The notes under the pieces are model-generated. The model was not told the origin of the DNA. It saw only the letters and a program-made list of their open reading frames with translations, and searched no databases. Positions 34,150 to 45,154 of a DNA stretch of 64,000 nucleotides are shown one piece after another. The first letter of the stretch is position 1; each line of letters starts with the position of its first letter. Source of the stretch: Trifolium pratense (lineage: Eukaryota > Streptophyta > Magnoliopsida > Fabales > Fabaceae); NCBI RefSeq assembly GCF_020283565.1, contig NC_060061.1, positions 33,827,362-33,891,361 on the forward strand, read 5' to 3'. The translations under genes and the position numbers were made by a program.

Positions 34150-35223
34150 ATTGCATACACGTTTATCAATCATATAACGATTAACAATAAGCATTAACAG
34201 TATCAACATGTATCAACAATCATGTAAGGATACCCTTAAACCATGTTACAAGTGCCTAATTACACTTACAACCATTAACAAAAAGTTGCAGGTTTAGTAC
34301 TGTTCGCTAAGCGAAGCAGTAGCGAACAGGTAGCGAACTATTCGCTAAGCGAAGCTCAGTTCGCTGCAGCGAACTACGTCAGAGGATTACAGGTGCATGG
34401 CGAACAGGTAGCGAGCTTGTGGCGAGCAGGTTCTCGTAGCGAACTACACCAGAAAGAAAATATCTGTTCTTGAGTTTTCTAAGGCGGTTTAACATTGATT
34501 CAGCTCAAAAATTCATTCAAACATGTTATAAATTCTTATAAACAGCAATTTCAAACATATATGGTATCAAGGAACATTAATCATCCCTTCCAAACATCCA
34601 AATACATCAAACAATCAAAATCATGCCAATTTCTTGGATTTTAAGTAACTTTCATAAACTTTTCAAACATGATTCAAATACATACATATTCTTCATGGAA
34701 TTAAGCTAGTGATTAACACATACAAAGTGATGATGAAGAACATCACACTCACATACAAAAGCTTAATCAAAAGTCTAAAAGAAATTGAGTGGGAGAGTTC
34801 GGGAATGGAGACATAGACAATCTCCCCTCTCCTTGACACTCAAGAATCATGAATTCTAATCTCTTACCTTAGCAAAGATGATGATCCAAGCCTTTCCTCT
34901 CTTCTCTTGCTCGTGAATCTCCTAGCCAAAACCCTAGCTTAGCTCTAGCTTACAAACTTCTAACTTCTCATGAAAAACAAGTTGTGATACTATTCATGGG
35001 TTTGACTTGCTACTTATACTACTTTCTATTGTCATGGACCAAGCCCAATTGGCTTAGGCCCAAATGGCCTCTCACGCCCATTAAGCCCAAAACAAAGGTT
35101 CTCGCGTCTAATAACTTACGCTCAGCTAAATAATTATTCGTCGCTCACTAAAATAATAAAAGCCAATTAATAAATAAAATAACATTTAATAAAATATACG
35201 AATACGAAAAATGGGTCGTTACA
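34150..35223 (-). repeat. Tekay 5' LTR of copy 2, right part
   Basis: Continues the LTR broken at 13659, starting with the duplicated attgc. It matches the middle LTR from about 6980 to 8073, except for a 20-bp loss in the hexamer cluster (now 34302-34447) and a few substitutions. It ends GGGTCGTTACA at 35223; the next five bases, taggg, would be the target duplication, but the partner lies outside the window. Confidence 0.93.
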
Positions 35224-35557
35224 TAGGGCCTAGGTTATATTTTGGGATGACTGTATGTTTTATACATTATACTCAGACATGTTAGTGCCGTTGGGCCTTG
35301 TGATATATTCGGTTCATGACTCGTGTCTTTTTGGTTGATGAACTTGCTATATCCGTTGTATGTAAATTATTCAGGTACACACTTTGCTTCGAGGAAGCCC
35401 TGTAATATAATGTGTTGATGTTATATTTATTTTCTATTGAATGACGAATTGCCGAGATAGCTGCGGGCGTTCACGCGCGCCATTTTATTTAAGCGTGTTG
35501 ATTTAAAAAAAAAATAAATAATACCCCTTTTTATGCTTTGAAAAACGGGGTGTTACA
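35224..35557. mobile_element. LTR end of an unidentified element (fragment)
   Basis: 334 bp unrelated to the neighbouring LTRs, ending GGGGTGTTACA, a typical LTR 3' end, directly where exon 2 of array unit 0 is broken. I infer that this outer element inserted into the array and later received the Tekay tandem. Its other end would lie left of the window. No coding sequence. Confidence 0.65.
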
Positions 35558-35680
35558 AAAGAAGTGGAAGATAATTTGGATTCTAGATTTTTCTTCATAG
35601 ATTATGCTCCAATATCAGCCGAACCGCCGAGTCACAATAATTGGGCAGGTTATGGGCGCGTTAGAGGACCGACTGCATAG
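35558..35680 (+). pseudogene. RGF/GLV-like peptide gene, unit 0, exon 2 remnant
   Basis: The last 40 codons of exon 2, from KEVEDN to a TAG at 35678. The DYAPISAEPPSHNN motif is intact and followed by the 12-residue extension (TGG form). A Gly before the two Phe residues is Arg here. The promoter, the signal-peptide exon and the first part of exon 2 are cut off by the outer retroelement. Confidence 0.85.
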
Positions 35681-36774
35681 AAACCCAAATTCTAGGCATC
35701 AAAACAATTTATACAATAAATGAATACGATTTAAATAAGATTTTAGTTCTACCAATTATTGTGTTTATATGTTTAAGTCATATTAAGTTTTTTTTGCTTG
35801 AACTCAGTTTCTCAAAATTCAAAAGATGTTATTCTTTTAATCTCTCCCGTTAATTTAAATAAAGTTTTATGATTTTGAGAGTTCTCTTAATACATTTCAT
35901 TATTTTTTTTTAATACACACGCATTTCTTCTAAAATATTATTGTTGCATCTACAAGAGTTTTTTATAATTATACTTGTTAAACCATTATTTGTATTGTGA
36001 TCACTGTCGTTCCATGATCAAAATAAATTTAAAATAATAGTAGTACAAGGTGGTTAACCTTGGTCGTTCTCAAGGACTCGCAATCAGTTTAACAATATTA
36101 GAACCAAATTAAAAACACCAGTTAACAATATATGCTTAAAAGCACTCAGATAATAAGAAAAACAAAACTAGAGATCAAGGAACAACCATATTGGCTAATG
36201 TATTCGCCAGCTAATTAGTTTAATGCTATCTTCGCAATCTAACTTCAACATACGACGAATCTTCTTAACAAGTGATCTCCTACGGTCTATAGGGATACAA
36301 AAACCAATATTTTTTAAGTGTAAACTGAATATCCTCCGCACGCAACTTCAGAGATTAATCTTTCGCGTCTTGTGAGACTCAAATGGATGACAAACTCTCC
36401 CTAAAAGTTCTAACGCTATTGTATAACCAACAAGGCCCTAACACTATGTTTCACTTTTACCCGCACAACTATCTCTAAACAATAAAGCGAATGCAAAACT
36501 ATTCCTAAGCGAAACTTGTAATTCTGGCACAATCCATGTGGAGAACGATAACTTATCACTTTATTACTTAGTTGCGATTCTGTGCACTTGCAGATCCACC
36601 ATCAATAATAAAAATACCTAAGTTATATTAGTAATTTCCCAATATATTATGAGCAAGAATTGATCTGAATACTTTTAAAACACTAAACTCTCATAACACA
36701 AAAAATAATTGTGTTAGTGAACTGAGGCGTTAAAAAATGATAGTCTCAATGGTGAAAATTCAGCTGGTAGAGCT
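35558..36774 (+). repeat. Tandem array unit 0 (5' truncated)
   Basis: Begins inside exon 2 of the peptide gene and runs through the shared downstream region to the gagct duplicated by element 2. It is about 97% like the other units. It also shares with unit A a Phe codon before IDY that all later units have as Ser, so it is the natural neighbour of A. Confidence 0.93.
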
Positions 36775-39216
36775 TGTAACTACCCAATTTTCATATTATT
36801 ATTTTTATGTGTTAAAATATTTTATTAACGTGGAATTTTAATTAAGTTAATAACTAGGGTTATTTATCGAGTACTTTAGTTATTAAACGAGTAGTGAGAG
36901 TTAACGTGTTATTGGGCGAAGCCAATTGGGCTTGAGGCCCAATGGGCCTTGAGTGTGTGTGAGGGGGCGCCCATTAAGGGCAAGGAAGAGAGAGAGAAAT
37001 TCATTTCTCATGGTTCTTGTGTTCTTGAGAGGAGAAGAGAGAGCTTGAGGAGCTAGAGCAAGGGGAGAGCTAGGGATTCGAGATCTTCGTCGTGTTTTCT
37101 TCGAATCCAGGTAAGAGAGTAGATTTCATATTCGTGGGTGACTCGAGGAAGGGGAGAATGTCGATTTCTCCTCACCCGAACTTCCTCCACCCCATTTTCG
37201 TTTTAGCTTAGAACGGATTTTCTTGATGGAAATCGTTCCTAAGGTTCTTAATATGTTTAACATGCTTTTAACATGATTAATGAACGGATTTAATGGTTAA
37301 AAAACGAGTTTTATAACAGATTAAACTCAAGAACTTTGTGTTCTTGAGAGTTTTGATGAAAAAGTGTCAATCTTTACTTTTTCGATGTTTATGACGTAGA
37401 TCTGAGAAATGAACTGTCCTTTTGTGTTTGGATATGCTTGTTGCACTTGAATACAAACTCATTTGAGATTTATAACAAGAAAAATGGGATTTATGAGTAG
37501 ATTTTGAGTTTTTGTAAAAAATGAGTCTTGAATCATAAAATAAGTGATTATAGATGGTAACAAGTTGTTCTTAAGTGTTTTTTTGATCATATATAAATGT
37601 GGTAAATGATGTATGTGTGTTTTTGGGTCATAATAAGTGCTTATATGTGAAAAGAAATGATTATTTGGCCTTTGCTCAAGAAAACTCGAAATCACTCTGC
37701 GTCCTGAGCCTGGCTCAGCTTTTTCCGAGCCTGGCGTAGCTTTTCTGGGTAGCTTGCAGGTCCCTGAGCCTGGCTCAGCTTTCTCCGAGCCTGGCGTAGC
37801 TTTTCTGGGGAGCTTGCTGGTCCTTGAGCCTGGCTCTGTTCTTTCCGAGCCTGGCTCAGCTCAGTCAATTTCTGCGTTAACCTTTGGTTGACCGTTGACT
37901 TTTGACTTTTGATGGTTTATGTACCCGAAACCCATTTTACTCGATTTTTCGCGTAGATTCCGATTCCGGAGTTTGTTTTGTGAGATAGTGCATGATTAAT
38001 ACAATTAGCTTATATTTTTGGTATTGTGTTAAAATGCAAGTGAATACATTGTATGTAATAAACGATGTATGTTGATGGTATGATTAATTGTGTTCTTATG
38101 CAATTATTTGTTGATGTTGTGTGATGATTATTGATGATGTTTGTTTAAATGTCAAAGAAGTATATTAAGGTGTTAATCAACTTAATAAAGAAGGATATTA
38201 GGATTTTGTTATTCTAATAAAGAAGGATATTAAGGTATAGTGTTATCTTAATAAAGAAGTAATGTTGGATAGTGTTCCACATTAGTAAATGAAGAGCTTA
38301 ATGCTATTTATTGTGAGTGAATTCATGAAATACATACATGCATTCATGAATATATGTGATATTGGATATTCCAATAAAGAAGGATATCGGATTATATTTA
38401 TCCGATAAAGAAGGATATTAGAGGTGAGATACTCTAATAAAGAAGATGGTACCACATGCATTAGATATGTCTAGGGGAAATAGCATGAAGATTGTGGCAT
38501 TAGATTGCATTAGGATATGTGTACATTATTTGATATTTGATATGTGACACATATGTTTGGAATTTGTGATAATTGTCTATGTGTGTTAGACTTGATGTAT
38601 GTGTTGATTGTTCGATGATTTTAAATGTAATTGGCTTCAATATCTTATGAATTATGATTGATATTTGGTTATAACCTTTCGTAGCTTATAATTGAATGAG
38701 GTTAATGATGTATGCTGATAAATGAAGTATATGCATGATATATGCATATGCATGAATGATGGTGATGTATATGTATAATGTATGATTATGCATGTTTTAT
38801 GAAGAAGTGTTTAAGTACCGTTTTACTTACACTTATATTTTGAGTATGTTATCTAACTCTCTTTTATGTGTTATGTGCTGGACCGTTGGGGGTCCAGATT
38901 AACAGGTTTTGTGGTTATCGATGTCGAGTCTTTGGTGAAGCTCCGCTCTGATTGTGACACGGGAAAAGGGTTGTATTTAGACTATAGAGTCTTTATGGCT
39001 TTCGATATTTATTTGTAAAACTATACATTTTGATAAAGAGGATTATTTTGTATAAACACCGTTTTTACTAATTAACTACATTAGTATTATTATGATTGAA
39101 GAGTGTAATGCTCGAACCATGACTTTCATAATAATAAACTTTGATTTTTCCGCCGCGTATTTTGAAAAGATTTATAATGGTAGAATTTTATTAAATAAAT
39201 GGGTTTGGGTGTTACA
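36775..39216 (+). repeat. 5' LTR of non-autonomous element 2 (2442 bp)
   Basis: TGGGCC/GGCCCA boxes at 36910-36950; a strong donor-like CCAG|GTAAGAG at 37111; a 62-bp repeat rich in GAGCCTGGC at 37700-37866; about six AATAAAGAAGGATATT words at 38185-38450; and the conserved stem-loop at 38878-38897. No gene. Confidence 0.92.
37700..37866 (+). repeat. 62-bp tandem repeat in element 2 LTR
   Basis: Nearly three copies of a 62-bp unit containing GAGCCTGGCTCAGC and GAGCCTGGCGTAGC. GAGCC/GGCTC pairs allow hairpins. It sits where the other families have TTCGCT/AGCGAA clusters. It recurs in the 3' LTR 5938 bp on. Confidence 0.9.
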
Positions 39217-39218
39217 AT

Positions 39219-39230
39219 TGGTATCAGAGC
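39219..39230 (+). other. Primer binding site, element 2
   Basis: TGGTATCAGAGC directly after the 5' LTR; initiator Met tRNA complement. Confidence 0.9.
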
Positions 39231-40756
39231 CCCGTTGTCTTCGGACTGTGTGGGTTATGTGTCGATCAGAGCAGGTCTGTGCAGTCAGACCAAGTGAGTA
39301 TTGTGTGTCAGTCACGTTCGTCTAACAATTTTGTTGTGTTTGATTTGTGAAATCACTTATGTTGTTCATTTAGGAACTATGAGTGGTGTGAATTGGATTA
39401 ATAGATCCATTGTTTTGTTGAGTAATGGTGTGAGTGCTATACTTCTATGTTTATAATAGTTGTATATGCGTAGAGTTTAACCTTTTTGTAGTTTAAACTT
39501 GATGGATTGATGCTTATTGCTAATTGTTGATGATCCGGCATGATGTAAAACTGCATGTGAAGATCCGGCATGATATAAAACTGCATGTGGTAATGATTTG
39601 AAATAATTTTAAAAACTAATATTATTTCTTGAAGATTTTGGTGAAAATATAGAGTTATTTTCTTTTGAGTGAGTGAAAATTAATTTTCAAAATGGTGAGA
39701 AGAATAGGATATTAATGTGTCCTGGTATGTGTTTGTTATATGTTTGTTTATAACATGTGCTAGATGATTACTAGGCATTTGAATTGCTATGCGTTTTATG
39801 AGTAAAAACATGAAGACATCATAATTCTATGTTGTAATTGTGATGCATGATTCTAATTTGTACTTTCAAGTATATAATGATGTTATATGCTTGATGTTTT
39901 GGATTTTGTGGATTAGTGAGTCGAGAAAACGAGAGTTTAGTGAGCGTAAGTTCAAAGCCGTAGCAGAGCACCCAGATTTTTGGATGTGCTCGCTAGGCGA
40001 AGAATGAACCTCGCTGAGTCTCGCTAAGTCTTGCTATATCCTGTGAATGTTTTTGACTTGTCTCGCCGGGAACTCGCTAGCTTTTGCTAAGCGAGGGAGC
40101 CAGACAAGAATTTTATTTTGTTGATGTCGTGTCCTAAGTTGATTGGATGTGAGTTTCTTGTCTTCTTGTGTTTGTTAGGACTAGAATAAATGTGAATATG
40201 AATTATTGCTATGCAATGATCATTTTTCTTGTGTTGTTTCGATTTCCTAACTTTGAAAAGTGAAGGAAGTATAGGTTACTTGGATGCTTGCATGATTTTG
40301 TGTAAGTGTTTAGGTATCGTGGGTTAGGTTTTGTCCCTGTATGCGACATGCGTGTAAACGATGTCGATACTAGTTTCTTCTTTTGGGAAGAATATGTTTA
40401 GAGACGATAGAACCTTTAGGTGTGAGCACCGGGAGTTCTAGTGGAAGAGTACGAGTGAGTTTGAGATAAGTGGGGGAGAAGATTGCATCCCTCCGAGATG
40501 TTTCGAACATGAGAAGATGAGATGAGTAGAGATGTTCTTGAAGCTGAATATTCAGGAATTGGCGACGTTGTTTCTAAGTGGAATGAATGAGAGCAACAAG
40601 TTGTGAGAAACAACTAGAAGAGAAGTTGTCAGACCAAGTGTTTAGCCGAAAGAGCGTCGGTGAGATTGGTTAAGTGAGATGAAGAGTAATCGGAACGGTT
40701 GGAGATCGTGTGTTGCACTAAAAGTATGGAGGCGTGTTTTGTGGACCAGAGATGAA

Positions 40757-41150
40757 GTATCTATTTGATCGAAAGGAGTCGAATATGAAGAAGATGGAGT
40801 GATTAAGATTCTTGAGAGGTGATGATTTTGAAGTAAGTTGTCATCCAAGTGGATCGGATGTTGTAGCGGATGCTTGAGTAAGAAGTTTTACGTGAGTCGT
40901 GCATATGGTAGTAGGTTGAATTTGTTGAACAATTTGGAGTTCTAAGTTTAGTCTGTGAGTGATTTCTGGAAGAAGTTTGAGAAGCTAGAGATATAGATGT
41001 GAAGACCAGTGAACCGTTGATATTAATTAATCGAGGAAATTAAAGGAAGTAGGTTTTAAAGTAGATGAGAATGGAATTGAGAAATATCATAATAGGATTG
41101 GTATGTTTGTTGAATCGTTGGAAGTAAGGATTGTATGAGTAGTCGAGTTT
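40757..41150 (+). pseudogene. Decayed chromovirus pol: RNase H end and start of integrase
   Basis: In one frame with several stops one can read KYLFDRKESNMKK, then CHPSGSDVVADA. These align with [13 protein letters not shown] and [16 protein letters not shown] of the Tekay copies. Further on come FVEQFGVLSLVCE (Tekay [13 protein letters not shown]) and KVDENGIEKYHNRIGMFV (Tekay [16 protein letters not shown]). Gaps between blocks agree with a collinear ancestor. Stops at about 40799, 40876 and later show long decay. Confidence 0.8.
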
Positions 41151-42712
41151 ATTCGAAGATGGAAGTAGGATAACAATTCGAAAGATTTTGTGAGAGGCTT
41201 GTCGAAGAAAGAGTGATTGGATTTGGATAATGACCGGACAATTTGTGTCACATGTTGAACGAGAACGTAGAGATCCTAGAGGTGGAGATGAAGCTAAAAG
41301 AGCGGTATCATTTTTGAATGATGAAGAATAAGAAAGTTAGCCGTTGAAGAACGTGCAGAGAATGAGTAATAGGAGGTCATGTTGGAAGTGACTTGTGTTA
41401 GGTGAGAATTTGCGAAAAGGCACATGTGAGTAGATGTTGTGTTTGAGCACATGTAGTAAGGAGTTGAAGGTGATGCCTAAGGTAAGTGTCAGAGAGCATT
41501 TGGTAGTGCCCACAAGATAAAAGTGAGTAAGTATTTGCTAAGGAATTTGGATTCATGGAATGGAAGAGTCGGTAGAGACTAGTTTTGTTAGATGCATCGT
41601 GGATGTTGATGAGGTATGGTCACAATCGGTGACAATGAAGTAAAGGATTTTAAATTGTTTCATCATGGATGATGAAACGGTAGTGACTTGGTGCATAACT
41701 TAAAATGTATTTGGACGAGAATTTTGGAAATTTTCTAGAGATGTCATATTGGGATTAGACAAGGAGTCATGAGTAAGAATACTAAGACAAAGGTCGATTA
41801 GAATTTAATGGATGGGATTAGATCATATGACGAGTATTTGGAGCTTTGTGGATTTAATTCGATGAGTGAATAAACGGAGAAGAGTGTGCTTGTTGCAATA
41901 CAAGATGATGGGGAACATGGATAGATGGAGTGTGAGAGAATTGAAGATGTTGTTGGAATCAACGAGATAGAGGTTATGATTGTTTGGAGAACCAATTTTA
42001 GGCAGTGGTCTAATTTGGAAGTAGCGAATTGCTAAAGGATTACGGAGAAGTGATATTGGAAAATGTTTGCGTCAAGGAATGCAAATATTGGTTGAGAGAT
42101 TACTTGGGAATAGAATAGTCGTATCGAGATTCGACTCAATGATTGGAGATATGTGAGAAAAGGAATTTGACGGTTAGAGACGGTAGTTTTTAGCATGTGT
42201 CAATGAAGTTTGAGAATGTTGGTCATCAAGTGATTGTTGGAATTGAAATATCGAGTGATAAGTTGGAATAAGATTCGAATATGAATAAGTGGTGTAGCAC
42301 AGTTAAGTGATTCATGAGGGAATCAAAGATTTATGAGAATTATGGAGTTGTGGAAGTATCTTTCGGAGAGTGTTCGATTGGTTGTACCTGTTTTGGGGCA
42401 GAGTTGTGAGTACCGTAGAATGTGAGTCTGTGGATGTTTCGTGCGAAGTTGACGTTTTAGCGGTTTGATAAGAATGGTTTATGCCGATATCATGATTGTT
42501 GACTATCTATCGACAAATTGAGGAACTGGCCGTCCTTGATCTCTTGTTGATAAATAGACAAAAATTGTGTTGGATGGGATAAACCAATTTTGTCAAACTT
42601 AGTAATGTGTAGCGTTTTGAGTGTTTCGTTGGAGGGTCGGATACAGGAGTTATCCGGAGTTGTTTTAGTAGCGTAATTTTCGAGGGCGAAAATCTTCTAA
42701 GTGGGGGAGAGT

Positions 42713-45154
42713 TGTAACGACCCAATTTTCATATTATTATTTTTATGTGTTAAAATATTTTATTAACGTGGAATTTTAATTAAGTTAATAACTAGGGTTA
42801 TTTATCGAGTACTTTAGTTATTAAACGAGTAGTGAGAGTTAACGTGTTATTGGGCGAAGCCAATTGGGCTTGAGGCCCAATGGGCCTTGAGTGTGTGTGA
42901 GGGGGCGCCCATTAAGGGCAAGGAAGAGAGAGAGAAATTCATTTCTCATGGTTCTTGTGTTCTTGAGAGGAGAAGAGAGAGCTTGAGGAGCTAGAGCAAG
43001 GGGAGAGCTAGGGATTCGAGATCTTCGTCGTGTTTTCTTCGAATCCAGGTAAGAGAGTAGATTTCATATTCGTGGGTGACTCGAGGAAGGGGAGAATGTC
43101 GATTTCTCCTCACCCGAACTTCCTCCACCCCATTTTCGTTTTAGCTTAGAACGGATTTTCTTGATGGAAATCGTTCCTAAGGTTCTTAATATGTTTAACA
43201 TGCTTTTAACATGATTAATGAACGGATTTAATGGTTAAAAAACGAGTTTTATAACAGATTAAACTCAAGAACTTTGTGTTCTTGAGAGTTTTGATGAAAA
43301 AGTGTCAATCTTTACTTTTTCGATGTTTATGACGTAGATCTGAGAAATGAACTGTCCTTTTGTGTTTGGATATGCTTGTTGCACTTGAATACAAACTCAT
43401 TTGAGATTTATAACAAGAAAAATGAGATTTATGAGTAGATTTTGAGTTTTTGTAAAAAATGAGTCTTGAATCATAAAATAAGTGATTATAGATGGTAACA
43501 AGTTGTTCTTAAGTGTTTTTTTGATCATATATAAATGTGGTAAATGATGTATGTGTGTTTTTGGGTCATAATAAGTGCTTATATGTGAAAAGAAGTGATT
43601 ATTTGGCCTTTGCTCAAGAAAACTCGAAATCACTCTGCGTCCTGAGCCTGGCTCAGCTTTTTCCGAGCCTGGCGTAGCTTTTCTGGGTAGCTTGCAGGTC
43701 CCTGAGCCTGGCTCAGCTTTCTCCGAGCCTGGCGTAGCTTTTCTGGGGAGCTTGCTGGTCCTTGAGCCTGGCTCTGTTCTTTCCGAGCCTGGCTCAGCTC
43801 AGTCAATTTCTGCGTTGACCTTTGGTTGACCGTTGACTTTTGACTTTTGATGGTTTATGTACCCGAAACCCATTTTACTCGATTTTTCGCGTAGATTCCG
43901 ATTCCGGAGTTTGTTTTGTGAGATAGTGCATGATTAATACAATTAGCTTATATTTTTGGTATTGTGTTAAAATGCAAGTGAATACATTGTATGTAATAAA
44001 CGATGTATGTTGATGGTATGATTAATTGTGTTCTTATGCAATTATTTGTTGATGTTGTGTGATGATTATTGATGATGTTTGTTTAAATGTCAAAGAAGTA
44101 TATTAAGGTGTTAATCAACTTAATAAAGAAGGATATTAGGATTTTGTTATTCTAATAAAGAAGGATATTAAGGTATAGTGTTATCTTAATAAAGAAGTAA
44201 TGTTGGATAGTGTTCCACATTAGTAAATGAAGAGCTTAATGCTATTTATTGTGAGTGAATTCATGAAATACATACATGCATTCATGAATATATGTGATAT
44301 TGGATATTCCAATAAAGAAGGATATCGGATTATATTTATCCGATAAAGAAGGATATTAGAGGTGAGATACTCTAATAAAGAAGATGGTACCACATGCATT
44401 AGATATGTCTAGGGGACATAGCATGAAGATTGTGGCATTAGATTGCATTAGGATATGTGTACATTATTTGATATTTGATATGTGACACATATGTTTGGAA
44501 TTTGTGATAATTGTCTATGTGTGTTAGACTTGATGTATGTGTTGATTGTTCGATGATTTTAAATGTAATTGGCTTCAATATCTTATGAATTATGATTGAT
44601 ATTTGGTTATAACCTTTCGTAGCTTATAATTGAATGAGGTTAATGATGTATGCTGATAAATGAAGTATATGCATGATATATGCATATGCATGAATGATGG
44701 TGATGTATATGTATAATGTATGATTATGCATGTTTTATGAAGAAGTGTTTAAGTACCGTTTTACTTACACTTATATTTTGAGTATGTTATCTAACTCTCT
44801 TTTATGTGTTATGTGCTGGACCGTTGGGGGTCCAGATTAACAGGTTTTGTGGTTATCGATGTCGAGTCTTTGGTGAAGCTCCGCTCTGATTGTGACACGG
44901 GAAAAGGGTTGTATTTAGACTATAGAGTCTTTATGGCTTTCGATATTTATTTGTAAAACTATACATTTTGATAAAGAGGATTATTTTGTATAAACACCGT
45001 TTTTACTAATTAACTACATTAGTATTATTATGATTGAAGAGTGTAATGCTCGAACCATGACTTTCATAATAATAAACTTTGATTTTTCCGCCGCGTATTT
45101 TGAAAAGATTTATAATGGTAGAATTTTATTAAATAAATGGGTTTGGGTGTTACA
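42713..45154 (+). repeat. 3' LTR of non-autonomous element 2 (2442 bp)
   Basis: Same length as the 5' LTR. Differences noticed: base 7 (T versus G at 42719) and about four others. Followed by gagct and unit A of the array. Confidence 0.93.

Larger units (their letters stand above)
39217..42712 (+). other. Interior of element 2: leader and decayed interior
   Basis: Leader after the primer site related to element 1; CATGATRTAAAACTG motif twice at 39532-39584; a CTCGCT/AGCGAG patch at about 39985-40090. From about 40750 comes the pol remnant listed separately. No frame longer than about 80 codons is believable. Confidence 0.8.
36775..45154 (+). mobile_element. Non-autonomous gypsy-like LTR element 2 (8380 bp)
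   Basis: Inserted in the array with the duplication gagct (36770-36774, 45155-45159). LTRs are 36775-39216 and 42713-45154, 2442 bp each, with about five differences by eye. The primer site is 39219-39230, the purine tract 42698-42712. The interior (3496 bp) has no intact ORF but holds a decayed chromovirus pol. Leader, purine-tract region and much of the interior resemble element 1; the LTR repeats differ. A young insertion of an element whose proteins died long ago, hence moved by another element's enzymes. Confidence 0.92.

Noticed and set aside
39092..39325. 77-codon frame MIEECNARTM across the end of the element 2 LTR (a 64-codon version at 45030)
   Set aside because: It runs from LTR into the primer site and leader in one copy and into flanking array DNA in the other, so the frame is accidental.
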